Positions 10,669-21,104 are shown, numbered from the stretch's first letter. The stretch: DNA of 64,000 nt from Branchiostoma floridae (GCF_000003815.2 NC_049990.1:18224873-18288872); one strand, 5' to 3'. Made by a program: numbers and translations. The notes: generated from the letters alone by a model not told the origin.

Positions 10669-10929
10669 CCACTTTTCAATTCAAGGATCTGATCCGTCAG
10701 GTAATCATTTTTAATTTCATCAACATTCAAAATCCCATGAAAGATCGATATGCAGATTATGATATTTCGTGGAATCCCTAAATCCATAATAATCGAAATA
10801 ACATATTGTTCCATGGGGGTCCAATAATTGTGAACATTACTAGTCAGATTAAGACGCCAAATAAATTACAGTATAATACTGTTGGATATTAATCATGTTC
10901 TAATACCATCAGGTTGTTTTTATAAATCA

Positions 10930-11010
10930 CATAAGGCAGTGTTGATTTGATTATATGGATGACATCCTCCGGGAATGTCATAACTGATGCCAGCATGCAA
11001 ATAGAAAAAA
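10930..11010 (+). repeat. dispersed GGATGACATCC repeat
   Basis: ATATGGATGACATCCTCCGG followed by AACTGATGCCAGC. Related copies lie near 14805-14880, 15085-15165 (opposite strand), 20085-20150, 60200-60290 and 60400-60500. Family unknown. Confidence 0.6.
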
Positions 11011-11066
11011 ACTTTTGACTTTTGCACTGTAATATCATTTTTGTTGTCGTCGCAATCTACGGAATA

Positions 11067-11286
11067 TAATGCTAGTTCACCTTTATCCGTAGGGTCATCT
11101 TTATCCGTTCTTTTTAAGAACAATGTATTTAGGGGTATTAAGTCGACAGATGGTGGTTTCAAGCTGTAATATTTTGAAAATATCACAATTTGAAACTATT
11201 GTCCATTGACTTCATATCCCTGGATACCCTGTTTAGCAGCACAACGGATATAGGTTACCCAGCGGATAAAGGTGAACAAACGTTAC
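11067..11286. mobile_element. GTTCACC palindromic MITE, full length
   Basis: ATGCTAGTTCACCTTTATCC at the left and CAGCGGATAAAGGTGAAC at the right. The inner arms include GTCGACAGATGGTGG and AACTATTGTCCATTGAC. TA adjoins both ends. Confidence 0.8.
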
Positions 11287-11590
11287 TGTATTTGCTCGTT
11301 TTGCAGCTGCTTTGTATAATTTACAGTACAGTTGAAATTTTTTGAAATCATTTATATAATCAAATTGATATGGCCTAACCCCTATTAGAGTAAAACCTGT
11401 TACACATACACTCATGGCAACTAAAAGATGCTCAAAAATTGTTTGTGCATATGATATCACAAATAGAATTATACAAAGTACAATTTATATTGAATTCTAC
11501 GCACTTACATGACATTGTATAATATTGATAACAACAGATGATAAACCAGACATTGAGTGAGTGTGTGATATGCAATACTAGAAAGAGCAA
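11287..11590. other. no recognised feature
   Basis: AT-rich spacer between the MITE and the large nested element. Nothing recognised. Confidence 0.4.
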
Positions 11591-12927
11591 TGTAACATGC
11601 ATTGGCATAATACCGGTCATAAGCCTTATACCGGTCGATTAAAAATAGTGGAACTTAAAGAGATCTACACATGCAACAATAGTTATTTCTGAGGTATGCA
11701 CACTTCAGACATCTAGGTGTCCAATACATAATTTACAAAGCATCGATAACAATGCATTCGAAGACAACAAGGCCAAAAGTTTTCAGGTCATTTTCGGGGC
11801 AGGCGAGCTCGTCGTGTAAAAGTGTGAGGAACCGTTGCATAATAGCCCGGATCTACGGCTGAATGGGTCAAATTGAACGTACGCCGCCATTTTCCCGCCA
11901 TTTTTAATGCTACGGCCAGCAGTAAAGTTTTACGTCATAGCGGTTGTGACGGACCAAAATTAAATGAAAATTCTTGTCAGTATACGCCCATTTTCTCATG
12001 ACTTTTTGTATGCTCATGCAGATTTTTGTTTTGTGCAACTAACGGCACTGAACTTTAATCCAACGCAACTTTAATCCAACACTTTTCAGAACCCATCTGT
12101 CAGTCAAAAACTAGCTCCGGTTTGCAAATTCTTTTGAGTGCTTTACAAGACCAGTAAGGTATACGACTTAAAACCTTGTAAGTTTGAGCTCACAAAGATC
12201 GCATGTTGCAGTGACAAGTTAATCAATCTTCTGGTATGTTTTCATGCTGTTAATCAAGCCGTGGGAAGAGGGCACCGATTGTAATTTCAAGCAACCCTAC
12301 TATTCGTCCTCACATTACACAATCATCATGACAGTAAATATAGTGAAATATCAATAAACTGTCCATCCAACACAACCAACATGCCTTGAAGTATCCCTCT
12401 TTAAAGTACAGGGCCAGGCTTTGTTACGCAAATTCAGTGGAAATCCGAACACGCGCCATTTTGAATCATATTTCAGCACGCCCCTTCACCCCTATTTTTG
12501 AAAGTGATCACATCCAAAGGCCAGTAGGACGGATCTCACTGGCGATACTATTACAGCCCCACATGGGGGACGTGCTGTAGGGAGTTTGTACTGTGTTTTG
12601 CGGGGATATTTTTGGGGAACCATTCACAAACAACGTATTTTGCCACCATTTGCTGACCAAACAACGGATGAAAAGTTTCATAGAACGTCATAACTGTGTA
12701 GTGGAACAGCAGCACGGATTTGCCGCTGGTTGATGTATTTTCGGGCCGTGTTTTGATCGCTGCTATCAGCAGTTTACTGACATGCCGATTTGCCAATTTA
12801 ACCTTGAGTAAGTGCCTGCCGATTGATACTAATTTGTCGTTGTAAATATGAAATCCATAGATAAACAGCCTTGTTATGTGGGCGAAGCCACACATATAGT
12901 TTTCTTACAAGTATTTCACCGGAAATC

Positions 12928-13240
12928 AGAAACAAATGGAAGCCTCCATGTACTCCATGTTTCAAGCTTTTTGATTGGCCTAAAGTCGCACTTTCTCGGT
13001 TGTACGTCAGAGGTGAACCTATCAACGCGCAGGACACAATCGGCATCCATTTTGATAATAGCCAATCAAAACTCAGAAAAATGGAAGCTGTTAGCAAATA
13101 CTCCGCGTTCCCAGCTTTTTGATTGGCCTAAATTCAGACTGTCTCGGGTGTACGTCAGAGCTGGACCTATCAACGCAGAGAACACAAAATGTCATTCGGC
13201 ATCCAGTTTTATAATAGCAGCTGAGACGCGGCAGTAAACC
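12928..13240. repeat. 148-bp tandem duplication within the 2.3-kb element
   Basis: AGCTTTTTGATTGGCCTAAA occurs at 12965 and 13113, followed in both by CTCGG, GTACGTCAGAG, ACCTATCAACGC and CGGCATCCA. The 129-codon plus-strand frame here spans both copies and is not evidence of a gene. Confidence 0.8.
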
Positions 13241-13439
13241 GGCCATGCATTCGACCAAACAGGCGCTCAAGGAAGAAGTTGCCCGCCACGGAATGAACAA
13301 GATTGATAAATTTGCACAGAAAAACATTATCTTCAGAAAATGGGACCTTGGAATCTTGCAAATTAAACAGTGAACGGACGTGTTCAAGCTACGCATTGCA
13401 TTTGTATACATGTTACCTGTTAAAATGCCGGCAATAGCG

Positions 13440-13535
13440 TTACGGCAAGCTTGGCCGAATGGCTAAAGCACCAGCTACATTTGCGCTTTTTTCGCTAGGT
13501 CAACCCTGGTTCGATTCCGGGCGGGAACAACTTTC
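13440..13535 (+). repeat. tRNA-derived segment with Pol III boxes, not a working tRNA
   Basis: A box A-like TGGCCGAATGG (13452-13462) and a perfect box B GGTTCGATTCC (13508-13518) are correctly ordered, and the T arm pairs well (CCTGG with CCGGG). The 3' acceptor strand CGGGAAC has no matching 5' strand, there is no 7-nt anticodon loop, and an internal run of six T (13487-13492) would stop Pol III. It is therefore a SINE head or tRNA relic carried by the 2.3-kb element. A longer T-run follows at about 13547. Confidence 0.65.
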
Positions 13536-14662
13536 TTTTAGTTGTCCTTTTTTTTTTCTTTTATGATATTTACAACAATTTTATCTTGCAAACAGAGCAT
13601 CGTTCAGTTTACACGCCTTTTTATTTATTTTTTAATTGCCCTCAAAAGACGGCGTTTAAACGGTCGGACGGTCCATGTGGGGAGGGGGGCTCGTCAACGC
13701 CTCGGACCATACCGGCCGCGGCAGCCAAATACTGTATCGTCGATGTCTGTCGCCTGCGGCGTTAAGTCAAATTTGGAATGGAGGCTACGGTACGGTACCG
13801 GACCTGAACCTGATCATGAATTTCAGCTTTATAATTGCTACACAGCACAACCCGTGACGTCAGGTAAAGGCCGAGAATAGGGGTGAACCGAGAATACGGG
13901 GCACCTAATGGCAATTACTATTGTGTGTAAGGTAGTTTGACTTAAACTTCAAAAAAAGGCCACGGGAAAGACTTGCTGCATTTTCGCGAAAATGTTGTCA
14001 TTCTAGTTGTTTCTTTTCTTGCGATTTTTCCTTTCTTTTCCCTTCGCCCACATCCTGCATTTTTTCAAAAATGTTGCCTTTCTAGTTATATTATTGTGTT
14101 GGATTAAAGTTCCACTGGGAATAGAATCCCAAAGGACTTGCTATCAGTTACACTGTCTTTGAAATGTTATTTTCTCGCGACACAACAGAAAGTGGCAGAC
14201 CAATGCGTGTGTAGCAATGGCCGGGGAAACATAGTAAACAATGCACTAAACAGTTTCCAGAATGCGCTAAAGCCCGGTAGTTTATTCATGGTTCAGTTTA
14301 GAATTTGTTGGAATGTGTTGGATTAAAGTTCAGTGCCGTTACTAACAGGAAAGAAAGGAACAACAGAGGATGAATAAAGGTACATAGCGGCAGTTAATTG
14401 TGCCGTGTTTCGTTCGACCGGTATAGTGCACCCCCTTCCAACCACGCGCCCGTTCTCCGTGCAATTCCGCGGTGTGTTCCAATTACGATATTATGTTTTT
14501 AGCAGGACCAGAGAGACAAAATAATTTACACAGAAGAAGTGGCAAAGGTAAGCTGTAACAGCAACATGTAACTGGAGAAAATGATGCGTTGATCATTTGC
14601 CAAATTAGCATTGCTTGAAAAATTGCAGTAAACCGACCGGTATTATGCCAATGGATGTTACA

Positions 14663-15434
14663 GCCACTACTGTACAAAAGTATTGAAAATGACAGTCTTG
14701 ACTAAAAAAAATCTAGATTGCATTGATCATGACATACACTTGAGAGAATGTTCTGTCTATAACTTTATATCATATTTTGTACACATATAAGGCCATGTTC
14801 TCGCTCACCTCATGATTTGATTAATATATATAGATGACATCCATGCGTGCATCAATTTTCAGCCATTTCCAAAAGTAAAAAAAAAAGTTTTCAGCCATGC
14901 TTTAAATCATAAGCAGCTGCAAAATGAGCAAATGTATGCTGTAGCCAATTCCAAGGGCAAGAAAGAAAACAAAAATGAAGAATCTATTGTTAGGTATTCA
15001 ATACTCTTGTGTTTGGCCACTTGTTCAACCTTCCTGACCCCTTAGACTTCATAATGAAGGCAGCATTATTTATGGTAAAACTTTTTTTTACTCGCATGCT
15101 CGCATCAGTTTTGAGCTCCCAGAGGATGTCATCCATATAATCAAGTCAACGTGGCCTAAGAAAAGACCAGTGACAGTCTATTGTGTGAGCTCTGCCTGTT
15201 ATGTGACAAGTGTTGTGGAAGTAATGTCACAGTCTGGACCTGCATGCCCCTCATGTTTAAATTATTCATCCCCGTCTTTGTTGGTTAGTTTTGCCTTCTT
15301 ATCATGCCAGCCAGGATCTATCCTCACAGATTGCCTTTGATTTGTGAGACATTGTGGAAAATTTACTCTCAGTTCACACGTTCTGAGGCTTGGCGCCAGC
15401 GTGCTCAACCCTGTACCGTACCTTCACGACTCAG
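14663..15434. other. mostly unassigned; two dispersed GGATGACATCC fragments
   Basis: Fragments of the GGATGACATCC family lie at about 14805-14880 (plus) and 15085-15165 (minus), roughly facing each other. Nothing else was recognised. Confidence 0.45.
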
Positions 15435-15635
15435 TACAAATCAAAACAATCCAGGAATCAAAATATCAGACGTTTCAATTTATAAAGGATAATGTCAAGT
15501 TGTTGTTGTGTAAAAGGTATAAGTGTACCAATGATTCTGTGATCGCCTCATGACAAATCAAAACAATCCAGGAATCAAAATATCAGACGTTTTGATTTAT
15601 AAAGGATAATGTCAAGTTGTCGTTTTAACAGGTAT
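15435..15635. repeat. 117-bp tandem duplication
   Basis: AAATCAAAACAATCCAGGAA begins at 15438 and again at 15555. The following 80 or so bases, including TATCAGACGTTT and ATAAAGGATAATGTCAAG, are nearly identical, so the duplication is recent. It contains no gene. Confidence 0.85.
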
Positions 15636-16055
15636 GAGTCTACCAGCCGGGCTGCATATTGCATGACAAAAGACTTGAAAATCTCTTTGATATTAAAATT
15701 GAAAAACTGTTGCTTGTGTTTTGGAGAGTGAAGACAACACCACAGGCATTGGTGAGATACACTGTCATGCATGTCATAAGAGTAAGAAATTCAACAGTTG
15801 ATTATGTAAGAGAACCCGCTCAAGTCATATTTTGGCACTTGGATCAATGGAATTCGAAAGTAGTATGAATATTTCTGCCTTTGTTTAGAAAATCTATATA
15901 TTTGGTCTGTAAGAAAATTTGACCACTTGGAAACTGTACACATGCCTCCAACAAAGGGTTGCTATGTACCAGTGACCTTTTTTGGTCTCTTTCCAAGGAA
16001 AACAAAAATGCTAATCTTTAGAGCATTTTGTGGTACTGATTTTAACTGCTTCAGC
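15636..16055. other. no recognised feature
   Basis: Short frames on both strands, no domain, no TIR. Confidence 0.35.
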
Positions 16056-16312
16056 ATGGGGTTGTGTGGTGCAATGGCACGGTGTTCGGCCCGTAACCCA
16101 GAGGTCCTTGGTTCAAATCTGTTTATTTGCTGCCACCTTGTGCCCTTGGGAAAGGTACATAACACAACTTTCCTCACTTTACTCAGGTGTAAATGATGAG
16201 TGCTTAGCTTTGATTAGGGCTATCCCTTGTATAGGACATGAAATGGTGGTCCCGTGCTTGAAGAGAGACACATCTTGAGCGTGTTAAAAACCCACTCACC
16301 TCACCTCACCTA
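16056..16312 (+). mobile_element. tRNA-derived SINE, copy 1
   Basis: The head has box A TGGTGCAATGG (about 16067-16077) and box B-like GGTTCAAATCT (about 16111-16121), with CCCGTAACC where an anticodon loop would be; this resembles a Thr(CGT) tRNA. The body follows with TGTGCCCTTGGGAAAGG, CTCACTTTACTCAGGTGTAA, TTAGGGCTATCCC and GTTAAAAACCCAC. The body recurs at 16.3, 32.6, 35.2, 39.8, 47.6, 62.8 and 63.1 kb, so this is a true SINE family. Broadly similar CCTTGGGAAAGGC central domains are known in metazoan SINEs; I do not assign a named family. Confidence 0.8.
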
Positions 16313-16319
16313 GTCCCAT

Positions 16320-16882
16320 CCTGGTCTGTAGGGTCAGGGACCATGGTTGCCTCTAGCACAAGAACCAGGGTTGCAGCCAGCCTGAAATCATTTTCAGTCC
16401 CCTCGATTTTGAATGGGAATCCTATCGAGCACCGAAGGCATGGTGTGGTGTTGCGCGTCATTTCTAGGGGGTCTGGGTCTCAGAAAATTTTGAAACCTAT
16501 ACCCTCTGAAACACTATTTCCTGCATTTTGAGGTGCAAATTTTGCTTGTAGACTAAGCTGTTCAATGTCATCTGTTTTGGTGAGGAAGAAAACATGGGTC
16601 TCAGTTTTTTATATCTTTACATATCAATTTTTGTCTGTCCCTGGCGACGGAATGGGGGAAACTTTTTCCAGTACCCAGCTGCAAAATTCCTTCAAAGGAC
16701 TGAAGGACGGGTGCTGGCTACAACCCTGACAAGAACCCATTACCTGTAAAAAAGGAGTAGGGGACCTTCCCAGTGTGAGTGGATAAATTAAATCTGTCTG
16801 GATATGCAGCCTGTACTCTTTAGTAAAAACCTGGTGAGTTTACCGGGTATGCAATACTGATTGTATAAACAAACAAAACATA
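16320..16882 (+). mobile_element. SINE 3' half, split by a hAT MITE
   Basis: 16320-16365 and 16737-16882 together match the 3' half of the SINE family: AAGAACCCATTACC, GGAGTAGGGGACCTTCCC, GTGTGAGTGGAT, then ACCTGGTGAGTTTACCGGG and an ACAAACAAAAC tail. The head is absent. The interruption is the MITE at 16366-16728. Confidence 0.65.
16358..16736. mobile_element. hAT MITE with perfect 8-bp target duplication
   Basis: The 363-bp element 16366-16728 starts CAGGGTTGCAGCCAGC and ends GCTGGCTACAACCCTG. ACAAGAAC flanks it exactly on both sides (16358-16365, 16729-16736). CAGGG ends and an 8-bp duplication are diagnostic of hAT. Part of the interior (about 16490-16610) is related to the elements at 2308-2882 and 63741-63961. 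It has no transposase. Confidence 0.9.
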
Positions 16883-17522
16883 GCTGGATCACCGTCTATT
16901 CAGAATGTCTCAAAGGAGTGTCTTCCCCAATGTTGTACCAGGAAGTTCATTGTTAGTCCATTGCATTTCGTTATGCATCAAAGCTCCAGTACATTATCAC
17001 GAATGTCCCTTTCTTATGTAAGAATGCTAAGCTGTTCTGACAGCATCTGTGCCTTTGGGCTGTCGTTGGCTGATTACTTCTGTCTTGTTCGTGCAGGTCA
17101 CGACAACGTTGGCGCCACTGGGACGCCGTTCACCGGTGGGAAAGAACACAAACTGTTCCATTTGAAAAGGGGGGGGAGGCGTTTATATCATGTGCAATAG
17201 TTTCCCTCTATTCCATGGAGACTCCCTTATGCGTGATATTCCTACCAAGTGGTTTGCAGATTATGGACTAGAACTAGAACTTTGCCGTTTTAGAGTCAGA
17301 CCGTGAAGACCGAAGACAACGGTTGACCCTGACCTTGGTGCTGAACTGTTACTGTGCTAACAAATCTTCACCCAATTTTGTAACTCTTTGATTTGCATTT
17401 ATAACTTGCATGCTTTTTGTTTTTATTCTGGTTTGCCATTTCTTTTAGGAATCAAGCTCAAATCTGATGCAACAGTGTTGAAAAAAATTGTTAGGAAAGT
17501 GCAACAAATGACTGAACACACA
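16883..17522. other. no recognised feature
   Basis: No repeat or exon recognised. A 79-codon frame ends in a G-rich tract near 17170 and has no domain. Confidence 0.35.
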
Positions 17523-18023
17523 GTACAATGTGTACCTACCTACCTACCTACCTAGTCCCTTGACCTCCAGGTCGTTGGGGGGACAAGGTAGACATGAAGA
17601 TCGAGAGTTGCCTCCAGGTTCTTCTATCCCTAGCCAGGGTTAGTCTCTCCTGTAGGCTGAGGCCCGTCCAGTCAGCGATGTTGTCCTGCCAACCTTTTCG
17701 CTGCCGTCCTCGGCGACGTCCACCTTCCACCGTTCCTTGTAAGATCGTCTTGGTCAGGTTGTTGTGTCGGGTGACGTGCCCGAACCATTGCAGTTTACGT
17801 CTTTTAACTGTTGCTAGAAGTGTTTCCTGCGGGCCAACGAGGCTGCGTACCTGTTCCCGTACATACTCGTTCGTGACGTGTTCATAGTACGAGATGTGTA
17901 GTAGTTTACGCAGGCACCTCATCTCAAAGGCTCTGATCTTCCTCTCTGTTGCTGCCAATAGAGTCCAGGTCTCACACCCATACAACAGTATGGACACAAC
18001 TAGGGTTTTGTACAATGTGTACC
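17523..18023 (-). mobile_element. 5'-truncated LINE with perfect 14-bp target duplication
   Basis: The insertion 17537-18009 is bounded by GTACAATGTGTACC (17523-17536 and 18010-18023). Its 3' end is a simple tail that reads CCTA repeats on the plus strand (TAGG repeats on the LINE strand). Only the last part of the reverse transcriptase ORF is present. The intact duplication suggests a fairly recent insertion. Confidence 0.9.
17548..18009 (-). pseudogene. C-terminal part of a LINE reverse transcriptase polyprotein
   Basis: An uninterrupted minus-strand frame encodes the C-terminal region that follows the catalytic palm in many non-LTR retrotransposon ORF2 proteins. Recognisable motifs in order are LLYGCETWTL near the start, KIRAFEMRCLRKLL, RKLQWFGHVTRH, and a basic GGRRRGRQRKGW segment, ending PQRPGGQGTR. 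The catalytic YADD region and any endonuclease are missing because the copy is 5'-truncated. There is no true ATG: the frame enters from the duplicated target at 18010-18023. The TAG stop lies in the 3' tail microsatellite itself. The second 3' end at 38425-38477 encodes a matching terminus. The protein cannot act on its own; the LINE clade is not assigned. Confidence 0.9.
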
Positions 18024-18265
18024 AAGTAATAAATTCTGTGTTTTTTTTTTAAGGCAATACGGCCTAGAAAAATTACATTTTTCTTTAACCTTGAAATTTT
18101 TTGCTGTACATTGTAGGTTGCTAGTGCGTATTTCCAGTCCCGAATCCATAGTTTCGTAAGTGATTCTGTATGAACATTTGATTACGAACCAGTGATTTTT
18201 TGTCGCCATCTCTAGATTCTGATGTAACAAAAATAGTACATTATGTTCCCCTTATTCTAGATTTC
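18024..18265. other. no recognised feature
   Basis: Flank of the LINE; contains a T-run near 18041-18050. Nothing else recognised. Confidence 0.35.
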
Positions 18266-18711
18266 TCAGATAACAGAGCTTCTTACAATGCGGAACATGT
18301 AAAGGTATTGAGCTATTGAAGATCTCACTCGAGTTAGAGAGCTACTCAGCACACAATTTAAAACATCTGTTACCGATACCGTCATTATGAATCCGAACAG
18401 CTCAGACACGTATTTAATTGTACATTCTAACAGCATCGCTATCTGGTGTGTTATCTGCCAGCTGCATAATTTGCAGTTTAAAGGCAGACCATGTAGTTGA
18501 AAGTCAAGATCAATATCAACAGATCCATATATCGATGCGGCACGGCTGAGGAGGGTGTTTTGCAATGCCGTGCCTCTGCTGGGTTTCTCCAGACCAATCC
18601 TTGCTGATCTCTGGATGACCACTTGAATGCTAACTTGGACTGTGTGGGCTGGTTCAGCATTTTGCACAGCTTAAACTGTCTGAATTCATGTGGATCTTCT
18701 TTGACGAACAT
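18266..18711 (-). other. weak coding-like island, unassigned
   Basis: Two overlapping minus-strand frames (133 and 77 codons) cover this stretch and neither matches a family I know. The part at 18500-18700 is richer in GC than its surroundings and has a non-repetitive composition such as WSSRDQQGLVWRNP. There is no clear initiator context, splice pattern or second exon. It could be an old exon, a retrotransposon remnant or chance. It is listed because it is one of the longer frames outside identified repeats. Confidence 0.15.
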
Positions 18712-19189
18712 ACCATCTACGTAATGTTAAAGCTTAGCCCTTGATGACATAGCAATGACAGAAATTGAAATACGAAAAGAAGCCAGTTATCGGAGGTTTG
18801 CAGGGGTGAAGACACGAGGTCAAAAGTATCATCCAGGACCAAAAAGTATTTTCTGTTCTGACAGAAAGAAGTGATATAAAGTAGGTACCTGAGGAATACC
18901 ATCGGCAGTTGGAAGCCAGACAGATCATGTGCGTAAGCAGAAGACTCTAGAAGTACAAACAGACATAGCCTGAACTAAGATTAACTTTCAGTAACTAAGC
19001 TTTAAAAGTTTGACTTTTTGAAGCCTATTTTGGCTGATTTTTAGTACGAGCAATGTTTTGCTGTGCAAGGTACAATTGCACAACTGAATTAAGTTAGGAA
19101 TTGCCCATTTCAGACGGGGCATGCAGGACTTCAAAACAGAGGGCTGGAACTTGTGAGTTCTTCTTACTGACCACGAGAGCTACCTACCA
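18712..19189. other. no recognised feature
   Basis: Only short overlapping frames; no repeat matches within the window. Confidence 0.35.
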
Positions 19190-19390
19190 ACCATAACTCA
19201 TGACCATAGCATGTCCAGAACCCAAGATATCAAAACTGGATGTTATGCTGCAGTACCATAAAAAGCCAAATTGAAGGCCCCAAATCTAATCATTTCAGGT
19301 TTCATCAAGACCTAGTACAATCCATTTTGGTATTCTACTAAGTTACGGTGTTCATAAACACAGAGGCAGACAGACACGCACGAATGCACC
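19190..19390 (+). repeat. fragment of dispersed ACAGCATAACTC family
   Basis: CATAACTCATGACCATAGCA, TGTCCAGAACCCAAGATATC and ATGCTGCAGTACCATA match the right half of the 43326-45160 element, and the fragment ends in an AGGCAGACAGACACGCAC tract. The copy is old and incomplete. Confidence 0.6.
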
Positions 19391-20163
19391 CAACAACAGG
19401 ACCTTCTTGGCAAAGAATCTAGAATGCAGAAAAAAATTGTCTTCCGTTCTTCAGTACATCTACTTTTACCTTAGAACAAATACTCTGTGACATATCAATA
19501 TAACACCCAGGGAAAATATGACTATTGCTGTTGGCTAATCATAGACATGTAGCACCTAAATATTTATGACATATCATCAAAACTTCAAAGCAACTTGTCA
19601 TAATCCTAGCTAGACAGTTATTCCCTGTGGTGTAGATAATATTTCTGTCCTTTGCTAAACATTCATTGCAGTGGCAGTATTTTTTTGTTTTAGCCTTTGT
19701 TTATTGCAAATTTTAAGGACGCAATCAGATATAGCATGATATGATTTTGCAACTTTTGCTATAGGGTGTAATGACAAACATATATTTGCTATGTGCCTCC
19801 GTACCCCCCTCCCATCTTTGATAAGTATCCTACCATTTCAATAGATAAGAAGTAATGATCAGATCAGACTCTTCACTGTTGCACCCATATCAAATTACAA
19901 AGGGTCGGTCTCGTATTGATTGGCTCTTTGTTCCCATTGGTCACATAGTCTGGGCACGGATGAACTGTACCGGTGCTCTGGAGTCAAGTTCACACGGATG
20001 TCAAAACTGAACAGAAACCTGGCTTTGTCGATCTTCTTGTCGGATATACAATAATTGTGGTAGACGTTACATCATTTTACTGCTAAGGCCATGTTGATTT
20101 GATTGTATCAATGACATCTGCACGGTTTGGGACTACATTGTAAATGCAGCTGCAAAATGATCA
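19391..20163. other. mostly unassigned; GGATGACATCC-family fragment at the end
   Basis: A diverged copy of the GGATGACATCC repeat lies at about 20085-20150, directly before the next MITE. The rest is unrecognised. Confidence 0.4.
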
Positions 20164-20353
20164 TAACACTAGTTCACATTTATCTGCGGGGGTAAAATAT
20201 ATCCATTGTTTTTGAAAATGGGATAAAAACAGTGGTTTTATTGAGGAAACATAGAATTTGAAACCACCATCCACTTACTTGATATCCCAGAATACCATGT
20301 TTTTATAAATGACAGATATAGGTTACCTCATGGATTAAGGTGAACTAGCGTTA
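20164..20353. mobile_element. GTTCACC palindromic MITE
   Basis: ACACTAGTTCACATTTATCT at the left, GGATTAAGGTGAACTAGCGTT at the right, and AAACCACCATCCACTTACTT internally. The centre is shortened relative to other copies. Confidence 0.75.
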
Positions 20354-21104
20354 TACTATATATTCTGTAAATTGCAAAGAAATTGTGTAGAATGTCAAAT
20401 TCGAATCCAAAGTCAATGAAAAAGATGTGAAAGAACAAAATTTGTATAAGGATTAATCTATTGTTTGGTATTCAGAACGTTGAAATCACGTCTCAAGCAG
20501 TCAAAATTACGTCTCGTTTGGTCCCTGTCACATCCTACAGCGACTGTGGGGAAGTAGATTACTTTTCATACAGCCTGACCTGTACTTTTGAACTGACGGA
20601 GATGGAAAGATGGTGCCTGCGTCCCGGTTTTTGTCATCACTTCTTTATCTTTTGAGTGCTATTCGTATGAAGGACAGGGGTCTCCAACAGCATTCCAAAT
20701 TGAAGGTCTGACCATTTCAGATAAGGCAGAACAGCCTTAACACCCGTGCATTTCTGAGATGCTGTGTTTGATGTCTTGAACCCATTACCACACTGTGAAT
20801 ACTATTGCATGGCTTAGCTAAAGATTGTTGAACAGCGTTTTTATTGCAGTCTTAACATTTCCGTGACCCGTCCCACTCTGTTACCAAAGCAGGGTTCTTC
20901 AAAATTGACTAGATGGCAGGAAAAAGGCTCTCGGATAAATACTTAGTAACCCCTTCTGTCCATTAATGTCCTTTGGTAATCCCACGGTATGTGCGTATGT
21001 CAGCAATACTGATACATGTTCTGAGCAGTCTGTGTGTGGGTTGCATACTAGAAGATCAGTTTGCACACTAATGAGGTAATCCGCTGCATGAGCATCAGAC
21101 TTGA
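20354..21104. other. no recognised feature
   Basis: A 64-codon plus frame at 20461-20655 has no recognisable domain. No repeats noted. Confidence 0.35.

Larger units (their letters stand above)
12038..14343. mobile_element. 2.3-kb TIR element inserted in the ACCGGT element, 3-bp target duplication
   Basis: Runs 12041-14340. Both ends are the same perfect 24-bp TIR starting AACGGCACTGAACTTTAATC. ACT precedes the left end (12038-12040) and follows the right end (14341-14343). The 48-kb relative reads through this point with one ACT, so the duplication and insertion are directly supported. The motif CAACTTTAATCCAAC is repeated just inside the left TIR, with an inverted copy near 14095. Inside are a 148-bp tandem duplication, a tRNA-like segment and a duplicated pyrimidine-rich block (about 13975-14090). 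No transposase was recognised. A 3-bp duplication would suit PIF/Harbinger, CACTA or Zator, but neither ACT nor these termini decide it. Confidence 0.8.
11591..14662. mobile_element. ACCGGT-ended TIR element, split by a 2.3-kb insertion
   Basis: Left TIR TGTAACATGCATTGGCATAA then TACCGGT; the right end is its inverse, ending ATGGATGTTACA. The element's own sequence is 11591-12040 plus 14344-14662 (about 770 bp). A colinear, opposite-strand relative occupies 47920-48797 without the insert. Both are non-coding and share ACCGGT palindromes near the ends. I saw no certain target duplication, so the superfamily is open. Confidence 0.75.

Noticed and set aside
12848-13237. 129-codon frame with overlapping 83-, 99- and 106-codon frames
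   Set aside because: It spans both copies of a 148-bp tandem duplication inside a transposon, and frames are open on both strands, so it is not evidence of a gene.
13440-13535. Functional tRNA gene
   Set aside because: Acceptor strands do not pair, no anticodon loop is visible and there is an internal T6 run.
13542-13880. 112-codon plus frame near a CpG-rich patch
   Set aside because: It lies within the 2.3-kb TIR element after the tRNA-like piece and has no recognisable domain.
18010-18015. Start codon for the LINE-derived frame
   Set aside because: The frame opens at a TTG in the duplicated target site, so it is not a genuine initiation codon; the copy is 5'-truncated.
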